A stretch of 64,000 bases of DNA from Ahaetulla prasina (Eukaryota > Chordata > Lepidosauria > Squamata > Colubridae): assembly GCF_028640845.1 (NCBI RefSeq), contig NC_080548.1, positions 4,582,314 through 4,646,313 of the forward strand, in the 5' to 3' direction. The notes beneath the pieces were generated by a model that was not told the origin of the DNA, ran no database searches, and saw only the letters and a list, made by a program, of their open reading frames with translations. A program made the position numbers and the translations under genes. Below are positions 42,119-53,328 of the stretch, one piece after another; position 1 is the stretch's first letter; the number at the start of each line of letters is the position of its first letter.

Positions 42119-43518
42119 CTATACTTGTGCCATGTCTTATATAGTTTGGATCCAAGACCAGGCTGTGGCTTTTTTGTCTTTCTGATGAATTGCCCAAACA
42201 TTGAATGTTGTAGGAACTGGGGGATACAGGAATAGTTGAACCAGCACCATGGACCTTTGTATTTATTCAATTTCTATAGCTGCCCATCTCAGTCAATGAG
42301 TCTGGGAGGCTTAAAATTAAAAAAATATGCAGTTAAAACAATAAAAGCATTTAGAACAATTAAAGGTATAGAAAACTAAATACAAATATTTAGCCAAAAT
42401 AAATATGCACAGCAGCTGAGATACTTGGCCAGTTAGCAATATAGCCAGCAAATGGGGTGCTTAGTACATTCAGCAACCTAAGAACACAGTCAAGTTTTTA
42501 AAAAGGCTAACAGGGTTGGAGCCAGTCTAACCTCTGAGGGGAGGAAATTCTACAGAGCAGGAGCTACTGCACGAGGGACCCTTTCTAGTTTTAAAAGGGA
42601 AATGTTTCTTTCCTGTAGGATGTATAGTAAAAGAGTTTTCTGAAGATGGTCCTTCATCAAAGAGCAACTGCCGGGGGGATTCAAAAAAGATAGTGGCTGT
42701 GATTATACATTTGAGTGTCCCGTCTTGGCTTTTTTAAAAAAAATACTCCCCCTTGGACATTCCTGGTTCACATATTATCCTGATAGGATTCGCTTTGAGT
42801 TCCACTGCTGTGTAAGATCAGCCATAAAGATTTGCAAGCTTGCTGAAGAAGATAGCAGAACCAGCTGGCTTTCTCCCCAGATAAACCAGAGAGAGTGAAG
42901 CACAGAAAAAGAAGAGGATGAAACATCTACCTCTATCTTCTACGATGCTTTTTCAAAGCTTGTGGCTGTACCTCTGTCTATCCTCGGGTTCCAAGCAGGC
43001 TTTCCTTGCTGATCTCCCCAGATTTCTGTGGCTGTACATTTTCCTGCCCTCTAAACACCGGGAATCTGAATGGTGCGACCTGGGCCAGCTACCTAGATAG
43101 CTTGAACAATAATTTTCCCCCACCCGCTGCCTTTTCCTTTCCCCCTCCCTGCACCAGACAGGGGTTTTCCTCCTCCACCTCCCCCCTGTGCAATCTCATT
43201 CCCAGGGTCACAGCAGGCTGCGTGGCCTCTGTATTTATAGCAATGGGCCTCCCCCTGCCCCCATCCACAACCGCCAGGCACAGCAGAGGCACCAGATGGG
43301 GCCTGTTTTTGGCACGTGCTGCTCTGGGGGACGCGAGGGGAGGCAATTGCCTTGGTCTCTGGGGATAAGGGTCCCTCCCCCTGCTGTCGGACATCACATG
43401 AACAGCTCCAAATTCACACAGGATGCAGAGCTGATGCTTCCTTTGGTCTTAACCCGCTTTGGAATATTTAATCAGGCCCTTTTCCTAACCCAAAATATTC
43501 TTTGAAGTCAAGCTTTTC
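42119..43518. other. Old LINE patch then unique GC-rich DNA
   Basis: About 42250-42600 looks like a decayed minus-strand LINE end (AATTTCTATAGCTGCCCATC; similar to 44840-44985). 42600-43518 is unassigned; its open frames are short and P/G-rich. Confidence 0.45.
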
Positions 43519-43636
43519 AGAGGAAGGAAAGAAAAGAAAGAGAGAGAGAGAGAGGGAGAGAAAGAAAGAAAGAAAGAAAGAAAGGAAGGAAGGAAGGAAG
43601 GAAGGAAGGAAGGAAGGAAGGAAAGAAAAAAAGAAA
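43519..43636. repeat. (GAAA)n/(GGAA)n microsatellite
   Basis: Purine-only tract moving from GAGA to GAAA to AAGG units. Confidence 0.9.
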
Positions 43637-44112
43637 TTTTTACATATATGAGCATCCTGAGATACCATCAAAGGCCAGGAAGATGGAGAATCAGCCAGAC
43701 AATTCATTTGCTAAAAGACTACATTGGATTCTTGATTGTGGGCAATGGGAATTTGCAAAGGCCAAGATCTATTTCTTCCTGTTTTACAACTGTTCCTTTG
43801 CACCATTTTGTTCAGATCTGTCTTGTGCCAAGGCCAATGATTCTGTAACTTAAGCTGCATAAAAATGAGTTGAGGGAAAGGGCTCCATAAAACTATTTAC
43901 TGTATTTCACTGAGCAATTTGTTTCACAGAAAAATGAACAAAGGGATGATTTGTCTATAACTATGTTTGCATACCTTGGTAACTCAGAAGTCATGGCTTA
44001 TTCTGAACAAGGAGGCAGTTTGTGAACTCTTATGATTTTTCATACGTCTCCTCCAGATTTTCTTGCCATCATTGTGTGACTTATTTTTATATCTTGACAA
44101 ACGATTTTATCC
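43637..44112. other. No recognisable gene
   Basis: Nothing identified. Confidence 0.45.
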
Positions 44113-44505
44113 TATTAGAACATAGAACAGCAGAATTGGAAGGGACTTTGGAGGTCTTCTAGTCCAATCTTGTGCTCAAGCAGGAGACCCTAGACCATCT
44201 CAGGCAAATGATTGTCTAGTCTATTCTTGAAAACCTCCAGTGATGGAGCACCCACAACTTCTGGAGGGAAGCTGTTCTGTTAATTAATTGCTCTTAATGT
44301 CAAGAAATTTCTCCTTAGTTCTAGGCTGATAACTGATAAGTTTCCACCCATAATTTCTTGTCCTGCCCTTAGGTGCTTTTGACGCCCTCTTCTCTGTGAG
44401 AGTCCCTCAAGTACTATCATATCACTCTTGTTGTTGTCCACGGACAATTTGCCAAGACTGGGAAGGAACCACAATATGTGTGAGTCTGGATTTGCAAATC
44501 ACAAT
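44113..44505 (-). mobile_element. Classical CR1 3' fragment
   Basis: The plus strand reads AATTGGAAGGGACTTTGGAG, then GTCTTCTAGTCCA and GAAAACCTCCAGTGATGGAG, the reverse complement of the well-known amniote CR1 3' region. Older than the other LINEs. Confidence 0.75.
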
Positions 44506-44695
44506 TTCTGAATTGTCTTCAAGGGCAGCCCCACGTAAAGCATACTGTAGTAGTCCAGACAGAAGGCGCTGAAGAGGAAAGAAAATATGAGAATGGAATT
44601 ATCAGACAGCAGAAGTTCTAGTAGCCGAAGATGGCTGAAATGCTCTGCGTTGTTCTAGGCATGGCACTAGGATTCTGATGCATATATGAATCAGG
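44506..44695. other. Short old LINE scrap
   Basis: GGCAGCCCCACGTAAAGCAT and TAGTAGTCCAGACAG resemble an RT C-terminal LINE segment on the minus strand. Confidence 0.4.
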
Positions 44696-44754
<59 letters not shown>

Positions 44755-44835
44755 CTGTCTCTCTCTCTTTCCTTCCTTCCTTCCTTCCTTCCGTCTGTCC
44801 GTCCGTCCGTCCGTCCGTCCATCCTTCCTTCCTTT
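44696..44835. repeat. (CTTT)n/(CCTT)n/(CCGT)n compound microsatellite
   Basis: Pyrimidine-rich tandem units change from CTTT to CTCT, CCTT, CCGT and back to CCTT. Confidence 0.9.
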
Positions 44836-45668
44836 TTCCTTTTATCTATAGCTGTCCATCTCAGCCAAGTAATTCTTGGCAGTTTACAATTCTAAACCAT
44901 TAAAACAAATACCCCCCACCCCAAAATAATTACATATAGCAGCTGAGGTAGTGAACCAACTAAAAGTAAATCCAAAAATGAGGCCTTTAACACATTGTGG
45001 CATCCAGGCCCGGCTTCTTTTCACATTGAACTGGCATCTGTTGTCTTAAACTGCAGGAAGCTCCTGCCATCTCTATAAATGTCATCACCAGGCCAACAGC
45101 AACCTGTTGTTGTGACAGGATCATGCCTGGTAGGGTGGGGACATGTGCTGTCAAAAAAGTCAAAATGGCAGCTGCAATGGTGCAGTTGAGGGTACTGTAT
45201 TGACTTTTTTCATCCCTCAATAGACAAGCCAGTCTGGGCATTTGTTTGCCATCCAGCTCTTCAAGTCTGCTTGATGGAAACCATAATACAACTGGGGTAA
45301 ATGGGCATTTTCGGCTGGATCCTGTTTTGGGTTCTGCTTGCAGGTTGGCATCCAAAGTTGAGCAAAAGAACAAGGCAACTTTGACCAGTCAAGTTCTCTG
45401 GGTGCTCCTAAAGAAATTAGAACTAGTAGTCAATGTCTTGGACTATCCACCAGAGGCTTGCATAATCCACTATAAATAGGCCAAGACTGAAAAAACATTG
45501 ACCTACACCATTGCAACTGCAGTTTGGTTGTTTTGACCCTGCAGACACCTCTGATGGTGGGCCTCGGTGAAAGCAAATCAGACCCGAAAGATGAATGAGG
45601 GGCTCTTGTGAAGCAAGGATAAATAGCAGCCAAAATAAAGTGGGTGCAAAGATACCACTAAAGGCATT
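44836..45668. other. Old LINE patch and unique DNA
   Basis: 44840-44985 resembles the LINE patch at 42250. The remainder is unassigned. Confidence 0.45.
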
Positions 45669-46163
45669 GTTGGAAGAAATATCCATCTGGGTTCAGTTCC
45701 AAGTGGGGACAAAGACACTGGAAACATGGAGACTGCTTGGAAAGATGGTTTAATGGTGGTCAGGATCACATGGCTTGAGATCCTGAACAGAAAAAGGGCT
45801 GAGATCCTGTGTGCTCCCTGGTTTTATGCTTTTTCTGAGCTTTGAACTTTCTGGGGCACAGGAAGAGTACCCTGATTGGCTGTCAGACTCCCAGGGGGTG
45901 GGGGTCTTAGCTAGCCTTGTAGGTTGTCCCTCAAGCTTGCCTGAGCCTTGCCATGTGGTGAGTTTCTGTTCTAGATGGGTTCTATTATGATGCAGATGAT
46001 GGCCCATTAGCAAAGGTGGGGGGTGGCAGGAAGTTGCAGGGAGCTGCTTTGTCTTTAAAACATGTTTCTCCATTTCTCATCCAGGGAAATATATTCTGCC
46101 TTTTAAGTATTTTCTAAAATATTTCATTCTTGTAGGAGGGGGGTAGGTGCTAAATTCCTACAA
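45669..46163 (-). repeat. LTR-like repeat, about 495 bp
   Basis: The minus strand starts TGTAGGAATTTAGCACC and ends TTCTTCCAACA, giving TG...CA termini. A second copy lies at 36417-36936. No internal retroelement region is adjacent, so it is probably a solo LTR. No convincing target duplication was seen. Confidence 0.6.
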
Positions 46164-46199
46164 TCCCTACTTTTTTTTTTTTCAAAACATGTGAGTTTT

Positions 46200-47025
46200 T
46201 TTTTTTTTATTGAAAGAGTTTTACAAAACAAAAACATTTTCCCCCCTTTTTTCCCCCTCCCTCCCAAAAACAAAAACCCTTTCCCCTCCTCCCCGGCTTC
46301 CCGGGTCAATCACAAGGTATTGTTATACATAAACCAAACATAGAATAAAATTTTCCCTTCCAATCCAAATAACCACATCCAAAGCTTTTCATCTCCCAAC
46401 CCCCTCCCCATTACATAAAATAACTTTCTAATTATTCAAAGGCAATCTGATATTTCTTAATCTGATATCTGCTTTGTAGATAATCAATCCATTTTTCCCA
46501 TTCAATTAAATATCTTTCCTGCGTATTGTCTTTTAAAAACGCTGAGATTTTAGCCATCTCAGCCAAATTAATAACTTTCAATATCCATTCTTCTATTGTA
46601 GGTATCTCTTCTTTCTTCCAGTATTGTCCAATCAACAGTCTTGCTGCTGTTACTTGCCGTGCTGATTCTACATCAAAGATCGAATGCTTGTGAAATTCCC
46701 GTCTGCTTAGAATATCAATCAATTTAATAAGTCCTTTAGAGCAGAAGCGACATTCCCACTCCTTTTTCCTGATAAAAACAGGAGCGTGCTGAAGTTGGAG
46801 GGAGTGGAATTCGGTGGGGTCATAAATCCAGGAAAATTCGCTCTTGAGAGCAAACCCCCTGTCAGACCTGCCACTTTCCCACAACTCTGATAACCTCTTT
46901 CACCCAGAGGTTATGCTAAGCTCAGTGAACAGTGATTTTTTTTCTGTTTCACTGACTTTTACAATCTTCTAACACGGAGTGCTCTGTTAGAGCACCCAGC
47001 AGGAGGGTGACGTCACTGGAGCCTG
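46200..47025 (-). mobile_element. Internally deleted L1, 826 bp
   Basis: Exact 16-bp target duplication AAAACATGTGAGTTTT (46184-46199 and 47026-47041). On the minus strand an L1-like 5'UTR (about 47025-46660, with GTGACGTCA and CTCTGGGTGAAAGAG) joins directly to the last ~75 codons of ORF2 (ITAARLLIGQYWKK-like to YQIKKYQIAFE), the 3'UTR and a poly(A) tail. Confidence 0.85.
46432..46884 (-). pseudogene. Chimeric frame: L1 5' region plus ORF2 C-terminus
   Basis: 150 open residues. The first ~75 (MWESGRSDRGFALKSEFSW) come from the 5' region. The remainder, TAARLLIGQYWKKEEIPTIE to QIAFE, is the ORF2 C-terminus, as at 58760-58986. The open frame is probably incidental and not a functional protein. 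Confidence 0.65.
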
Positions 47026-47041
47026 AAAACATGTGAGTTTT

Positions 47042-49087
47042 GAAACATGCTCTTGGCAAAAATTAAAATTGATCAAATCAATGGGTGCTTTTAATTTTTC
47101 TGATGCAAAGGAAGCCATTGATAGAGACAACAGAAAAAAGATTCCTTCAGTGGCTCCCAAAAGCTTTCAACCATGAAGGTCTAGCAGCCAGGGGAAAAGT
47201 TCTGGTAAGAATTTTACAGTATCCAATTTTCTATGCCAATTAATTTCAGCTGTTAGATATCACTTTCTGAGAGCTTCCAGTCAGGTTTCAAGCAAGCACA
47301 CATCCCAAAATTTTCACAGCCATGGTTTTCCTTTAAATTACAGGCTGCCCATTTCCAAGGGTTGGTTACTGAACCTGCCCTAGCTCTTACTTTAGTCTAT
47401 CCAAGATTTTTTCCAGTCCAAATTGAGGTTAATCAGTGTGCAATCCAGGCTTTTTCCTTTCTTTTTTTTTTTTAAAATTACACACAATGAGCCCTGGGAC
47501 TTCTACTCATGAGACCACCAGTGCAACATATCTTGCTTTACTGGGCAACTGGGCAGCATCATTTGTGAGTCATAGTCAGGGCTTGGGTTTTGGATATCAC
47601 TTTTTCTGCTATCTCTTCAAGAGAGGAATTGCCTGAGGGGGATGCCCCTCCCCCATGGAATTAGCAGGGAGATCTGACTCCTTGGGCTTTTAGTGCCACA
47701 GAGCAAAAATCAACCTAAAAGTCTTGTGTGGAGGTAAGTGAAGGGAATAGTTTCAGTCTAATTCTGAATGGTGTGTCTCTCTGTGTGTGCCTGTGTATGC
47801 AGCTACTTTTACAATACAGGCAATACAAACATTTTGGACATATTTCCCTCCCACCAGACAGAAATCTAAGGTGTTCAGAACTTGCTGTGGTAGCCACTCA
47901 AATACAATCCTTACATGAGTACTTTAGACTGATTACAATGTAAATGAGACAAGAAAGAAAACCTTACAATGAATTTTCCACCTCCCCCATAGTCTTTCCA
48001 GCTGTCTTCTGGGAATTGAAAAGAGTCTTTTTTAGTCTTTACTTGTACAACTCAGGGTCCTTTCTTTCATGTCTTTTGGGTGGCATGCTTGGTGGTCAGT
48101 CAGGCTTGGAAGGTCTGCTCCACTCAGGTTGCTGTGATGACTTTCAGTGGGGGCTGGATTCAAACTCAATTCCTGGTTCCAACAAATGGAAGGTCTCCTC
48201 TGGGGGAAGCATCTGGAACCATGTGCTCTGCTTCCACAGTTGCAGAGTCATCTTTTCAGGGCTGAAAGACATTAGAACAGGATCTCCTCCCCACTTTTGT
48301 GGGTAATCTTCTCAGGAAAGGCATTGTAACAGGATTAAGAGGGGGGGGTAGATATCTTGCAGGCAGAGTTTGAAAAGAAACAACACATCAGTATTGCAGT
48401 TACTAAAAGATAATGCAGTTTCAACAAAATGGAGACACAACTGATGAGAAAGGAAAAAAACTTCACATACTTCAGGAAGAGGGTGTTTAGCATCAGCAAA
48501 AACACCCTCCCTATCTCAGTTAAAATAAAATCCCAAGATCTGTTTCGGTAGTTGTAGTTTCTGGGGTCATTGACATCACTGGGCAGAAAGAAGAATCCAA
48601 TTCTTTTCACCACGGGTGTGTTGTGAACTAAGCTTGAGTGGAAACTGACATAAATGATTTCTCCGGCTGAGACAGGTCTCCCCTTGCGGCTAAACCCAGC
48701 ACCAGCATGACCTGGTATCTTCTTGGTCCTGCCATGACCCCTCGATGTTGCCTTCATCCCCTCCCCAGCCCTTAAGTGAGTCTGACTTAAGTCCTCCTTA
48801 TCCGAACTAGTATGAAAGTAGTTTTCCCCTTAAGCCAAACGGCCTCTAATGACAGCTGCACAGTGTGTAAAGTCTGTCCCATTTTGTCACACAATCCATC
48901 AGTCAGGAAGGGGGTGAAAACCGAATGCAGCTTCTTGGTGTTGTGGACTGAGGGGGGCATCTACTGCCTCCTCTGCTTCCTTGGCTGCAACCGTTCTGCA
49001 ATTGATATCCTTAAGAACTGGGCAGGGCAACATTGTCCTGATAGTCCTCTGGATTTGCACAACAGTGGTACAGCCATAATTTCAGGA
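47042..49087. other. Apparently unique noncoding DNA
   Basis: Two kilobases without a recognisable gene or repeat. The longest frame is a 140-residue minus-strand frame (48757-48335) with no known features beyond a hydrophobic stretch. Confidence 0.5.
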
Positions 49088-49734
49088 GGACCAGTTTGGT
49101 CTAGTGCAGTGGTGGCTAATCTTTTTGTTGTCGCGTGCTGAAAGCGTGTGCACGCACAGGCACCCATAATGCAACGTGCGTGCAACCCCTGTGCTCCCCC
49201 TCCCCCCATGCATGAGCATGCAACCCCACGTTACCCTCATCCCCCGCGAATGTGCATGCAACCCGTGCACTCCCCCACCCCCTGCCCATGCGTGACCTCT
49301 TACGCTCCCCCCATGCATGCGCTCTACCCCCCATGCCCATTTTTGGCTTCAAGGTTGGTGCAGGTGTCCCATTTTGGGCCTGGAAGGTCTCCTGTACCAA
49401 CCTGGAAGCCAAAAAGGGCACGGGGGCACCGCGCAGGACCCCAAAATGCAATGTGAGTGCCTCCTATGCATGTGCACACATGTCCCCCCAATGCACCCCA
49501 CCCCCTGTCTATACGCAGCAGAGACCCGAGGACCAGCTGGCCGGTGGGAGGTGTGTGCGCATGCACGGTAGCGCTGAGCTGGGGTGACGGCTGGCATGCC
49601 TGCAGAGAGTGTGCCACCATCACGGATCTAGTGGTTAAGGCAGCAGGCTAGAAAGGAGACTGTGAATTCATGTCCCACCTTAGGCATGAAAGTCAGCTGG
49701 GTAACTTTGGGCCAGTTATTCTCTCTCAGAGAAA

Positions 49735-49735
<1 letters not shown>
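49088..49735 (+). mobile_element. tRNA-derived SINE split by a hAT element
   Basis: CCAGTTTGGTCTAGTG (49091-49106), then after the hAT, ATCTAGTGGTTAAGGCAGCA (49626 on) to GTAACTTTGGGCCAGTTATT and a (GAAA)n tail. The head resembles the known reptile SINE start GTTTGGTCTAGTGGTTAAGG. The hAT sits in the A-box region. Confidence 0.7.
49107..49625. mobile_element. Non-autonomous hAT element in the SINE
   Basis: Begins CAGTGGTGGCTAATC and ends GTGCCACCATCACGG (reverse complement CCGTGATGGTGGCAC). Flanks GTCTAGTG (49099-49106) and ATCTAGTG (49626-49633) fit an 8-bp duplication with one change. The interior is rich in GCATGC-type steps. No transposase. Confidence 0.65.

Positions 49736-49806
<71 letters not shown>
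49733..49806. repeat. (GAAA)n microsatellite
   Basis: About 18 units at the SINE tail. Confidence 0.9.
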
Positions 49807-49984
49807 AGGCATCCCTTGGCCTTCCTCTATCGCTGCATGCAAGGGTTCTCTGCCCCAGTACATCTTAGTTTGTTCAGGGAAATAAGATTCAGAGATTCCA
49901 GCATTTCTACACAAGATTGGAAGCAGTCAGTGACTAAAATTTCAAGGGTGACTGGGCAAAATTGTGCCCTAAAGCCAGACTGTT

Positions 49985-50560
49985 CACTCAAGAATACTGG
50001 ACTTTGGACCTGGATGAGTTTAATGTGAGTCATAATCACTCATGCCCTAGTCATCTCTAGATCTATTATTGTAATGTGCTCTACATGGGGCTGCCCTTGA
50101 AGAATATCCAGTTGGTTCAATTGGTGAAGAATGCAGTTATGTTGGCAGTTGCAGTATGTGTACTTCCAGAACAGCACCTCTGCTCCATAAGCTGCATTGG
50201 TTGCCAGTTTGCTTCCAGGTCCAATTCAAGATGCTGTTTTGGAGTTTAATGACACGGAACCAGGTTATCTATGGAACTGTCTTCTCCCCATGACATTAGC
50301 ATCAGGTCTGGCAAAGAAGGTGTAGGTTCAATCTGGTGGGGGCCTACACTTGGCGGGTCCCAAGATGTGGGGATTGTGCTCGTGGCACCCACCCTATAGA
50401 ACAGTCTTTTCAACCCAAATCAGGTTAACTCCATCCCTGCTGATCTCCAGAAGATCCCTCAAGATCTGATTGTGTTTTCAAGCCTGGGAGTTCTAAAGTA
50501 CCAATCACAAAGGAAAGTGGAAAGATTACAAATAAATGTGATCTTTGCGACCCAGCTCTT
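49985..50560 (+). mobile_element. Old LINE RT C-terminal fragment
   Basis: Translation in drifting frames gives LVISRSI-like, YMGLP-like and LHKLHWLPVCFQVQFK-like segments, the plus-strand counterpart of the LINE C-termini at 34245 and 39335 but much more diverged. Confidence 0.55.
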
Positions 50561-50609
50561 TATGAATCTGTTCTGGTTTTTTAGTTTTTGTTGTTGTTGT
50601 TTGTTTATT

Positions 50610-50848
50610 TATACCCCGCCCTTCTCCGAAGACTCAGGGCGGCTTACAGTGTATAAGGCAATAGTCTCATTCTATTTGTATATTTTTACAAAGTCAACTT
50701 ATTGCCCCCCCAACAATCTGGGTCCTCATTTTACCTACCTTATAAAGGATGGAAGGCTGAGTCAACCTTGGGCCGGGCTTGAACCTGCAGTAATTGCAGG
50801 CTTTGTGTTCTTAATAACAGGCCTTACCAGCCTGAGCTATCCGGCCCT
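50610..50848 (-). mobile_element. tRNA-derived SINE, full length
   Basis: The minus strand starts GGCCGGATAGCTCAGGCTGG (A box) and has GGTTCAAGCCC (B box), the AAAATGAGGACCCAGATTG body, the hairpin CGCCCTGAGTCTTCGGAG plus AAGGGCG, and a TAAATAAAC tail. It is the best-preserved tRNA-like head in the window. Confidence 0.85.
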
Positions 50849-50965
50849 TGTTTAACTTTATTTAGCGGAGATTATGATTGATTGGATGCTGGAGGATGGA
50901 CAAAGGTGAAAATTCAGCATAGGTGGGAATTGGACAGGTGCTGCACGAACTGAATCAGATGAGAT

Positions 50966-51064
50966 CAGAAATGTTTTTCAAACCTGGCAACTTTATGATG
51001 TGTTCCCAAGTAAGGGAATTCTGGGAGTTGAAGTCCACACATCTTAGTTGCTAAGTTATAAAAA
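50966..51064. mobile_element. Palindromic hAT-type MITE
   Basis: Left TTTTTCAAACCTGGCAACTT; right GGGAATTCTGGGAGTTGAAG then CCACACATCTTAGTTGCTAAG, the inverted form. Same family as 11901-12019. Confidence 0.6.
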
Positions 51065-51320
51065 CAGGCAAGAAACCTGCAGCCAGACTGGCCTTATTCC
51101 CATTGCACCACCTTGCCTTTTCTTTTTCTTCTCCCTGGATACCCTTGAAAGCAAGGAATGTGAACAAGCTTTCTCTTATCCAGGCCTGCTTTGGGTCTGT
51201 TAAGCCATAAGTCAATCATCTCATCTGGAGGGCATCCGGCTAAGGAAGTTGGAAGGACATCAATGATTATTCTTCTATCTGATGCTAACCTTCTTTTTCC
51301 GAGCTTTTCCATGTCACAAG

Positions 51321-51908
51321 ATATTTTATGAGATATTTTACTAGAAGAGTACTCAAATCTTCCGCTCGAAATAAAATTCCCTATACCACCAGGCTTGAAA
51401 TTTTAGGTCTAGATAGCCTCGAACTACGTCATCTCCATTCTGACCTATGCTTAGTTCATAAGATTATTTATCAAAATGTTCCACCTGTAAATGAGTACTT
51501 TAATTTCAACCATAATAACACAAGGGCTATCAATAGATTTAAACTCAATGTAATTCACTCTAATCTTAATTGTAGGAAATATGACTTCTGCAATAGAATA
51601 CTAAATGTCTGGAACACTCTACCTGCTCCTGTTGTTAGTCTCTCTAATCCCAAATACCTTTCACCTTAAACTGTCTACTGTGGACCTTTCATGTTTCTTA
51701 AGAGGTCCCTAAGGGGGCGTGCATAAGTGCACCAGCGTGCCTACTGTCCCTGTCCTACTGTTCCCAATTATGTGCAATCATTCTATGTGTTAATGGCTAT
51801 TTTGCCTATTTATATCCATTTTTTGGTGCCAATTTTTTTCATGTGTCCATGTCTATGCCTATACTGTTACTTGTTTCCTTGTTGATAAATAAACAAACAA
51901 ACAAACAA
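51321..51908 (+). mobile_element. CR1-group LINE 3' fragment (family of copies A and B)
   Basis: The frame 51328-51669 encodes the RT C-terminus, with RYFTRRVLKSSARNKIPYTT and NRFKLNVIHSNLNCRKYDFC, near-identical in layout to copy B (17950-17600). The 3'UTR has the GGGCGTGCATAAGTGCACC block and an (AAAC)n tail at about 51890-51906. Confidence 0.85.
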
Positions 51909-52719
51909 TGCATTTATGGTGATTGGATCAATCACAGTGGAATGCTTTTCCGCCACAAACAGTTTTTGAACCATGACTTGAAATCCAGAGTAGCTGGTTC
52001 AGGCAACATATTTCAGTTTTCCAGATTCTGGGAAGGAAGCTGTTGGAATCAGCCAGACAACTTTCTTTGGTGTCTGGCAGAAAATGAGTCTGAACAAAAG
52101 AGAGGACAAAACAAACAGCTGCAGAAATTGAGTGGGTCTCCTCGACTAGTTGAGCCTGTTCCACAACTAGCCAGGCCTGCCTTCCCGACAGGCCTGGCCT
52201 CCTGTCTGCTTGTACTTTTGCACTTTGAGCTCTGCAGGCAAGTGGGTGGGGAGTGATCCGGACTGGCTCGCAATTTTCTTTGTCTTCTGGAGGAGTATTC
52301 TGTGTTTGTCTGACCTTAGCTTTGACAATGAGATCTAGAAACTTTTTGCATAGAAAGTAAAGCTGCAGGGGCTCAAAAATGGTCAATAATAAAAACACAA
52401 ACTGTAGCAGGTGCAAATGTACTGTACATGGGAGGGGGTGTTGTAAGTGAAAACATACAGTTATAGCATCATTGCACAAATGGTGAGAATTAATTGTGTG
52501 ATGCAAAACTCCTCTGTTGCATTATTCCCATCAGTTGTGCAATTGCATTAATTTATTTATTAAACAAATTTATATAATCACTCAACTCACACAGTGACAC
52601 CAGACGATGTACAATATTACAAATTCATAGTTAAAAACCACAATTTAAAACTCCCAGCCTGGGGTGATAAAAACAGAAAAAGACAAGCCACTTGTTCCTC
52701 TCAAAATGGGGTTCCAGAC
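51909..52719. other. Unique DNA with a LINE-tail scrap
   Basis: 52545-52660 resembles a decayed LINE 3' tail. A 192-residue minus-strand frame (52506-51928) has no recognisable domain. Confidence 0.45.
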
Positions 52720-52895
52720 CAGTGGTGAGATTCAATTTTTTTCCCTACCAGTTCTGTGGGCGTGGCTAGGTGGGGGTGTCATGTGACTGAGTGGGCGTGG
52801 CCAACTTGACGTCAGTCATGCCCATGCCCACTCAGTCACATGACCCCCCAAGCCACGCCCACAGAAAAAGGTAGGAAAAAAATTTGAACTACCTA
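52720..52895. mobile_element. Foldback hAT MITE
   Basis: Left arm CAGTGGTGAGATTC...TGTGGGCGTGGC and right arm GCCACGCCCACAG...GTAGG are inverted over about 80 bp around 52815. The right terminal CACTG is lost, so no target duplication can be scored. Confidence 0.65.
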
Positions 52896-53096
52896 TCTAT
52901 CTATTTTCTGCCCAGGCCTGGCCTAATCTGTCAAAGGTCTTCTCCTGCATGCCGCCCTGCCCTCCCTTCGCCACTCACACATGCACCGAGCATTGCCAGA
53001 GCATTGAGCTTGCTCTCCTTTTTGGTGTGATTGCAAGAAGCCTCCCAGCCACCGCCTCTTTGCCAGACACTTCCAGGCAGTGGCGGCTGGCTGGAG

Positions 53097-53328
53097 GCTG
53101 CCGAAAACTACCAAAGGTCACTAAAAAAACCACTGCTGTTGCCACCCTGTTCTTTGCACCCGCTGACACACTCATCCCATTGCCTGGTGCGTTGCTTCAC
53201 TCTGACTTGCCCAGGCAAGTCGCTCCAGCGCAGCAGGCAATGGAATGCACATGCACAGCCAGCGCAAAGAACAGGGCAGCGATGGCAGCGGCTTTTGCGG
53301 CAACCTCTGGTAGTTTTCAGCAGCCTGC
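53097..53328. repeat. Long imperfect inverted repeat
   Basis: Arms of about 113 bp meet at CTTGCCCAGGCAAG (53204-53217). GAAAACTACCA, CCTGTTCTTTGC and CCATTGCCTG on the left recur inverted on the right. Unknown family, possibly the core of a DNA transposon. Confidence 0.75.

Noticed and set aside
43468..43707. Phe/Leu/Ser-rich frames over CTTT/GAAA tracts (also 44686, 49662, 13006, 17185).
   Set aside because: Pure translation of microsatellites.
46432..46884. The 150-residue chimeric L1 frame as a new protein.
   Set aside because: It joins untranslated 5' sequence to an ORF2 tail in one truncated copy, with no evidence of selection.
46200..47025. The deleted L1 as a product of splicing of L1 RNA.
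   Set aside because: The ORF2 side of the junction includes TAACAGCAGC, so it does not start right after an AG acceptor in the longer L1 (58760 region). I see no convincing GT-AG pair.
49082..49651. Overlapping 100-111-residue frames rich in His, Ala and Cys.
   Set aside because: They come from GCATGC-type repeats inside a hAT element.
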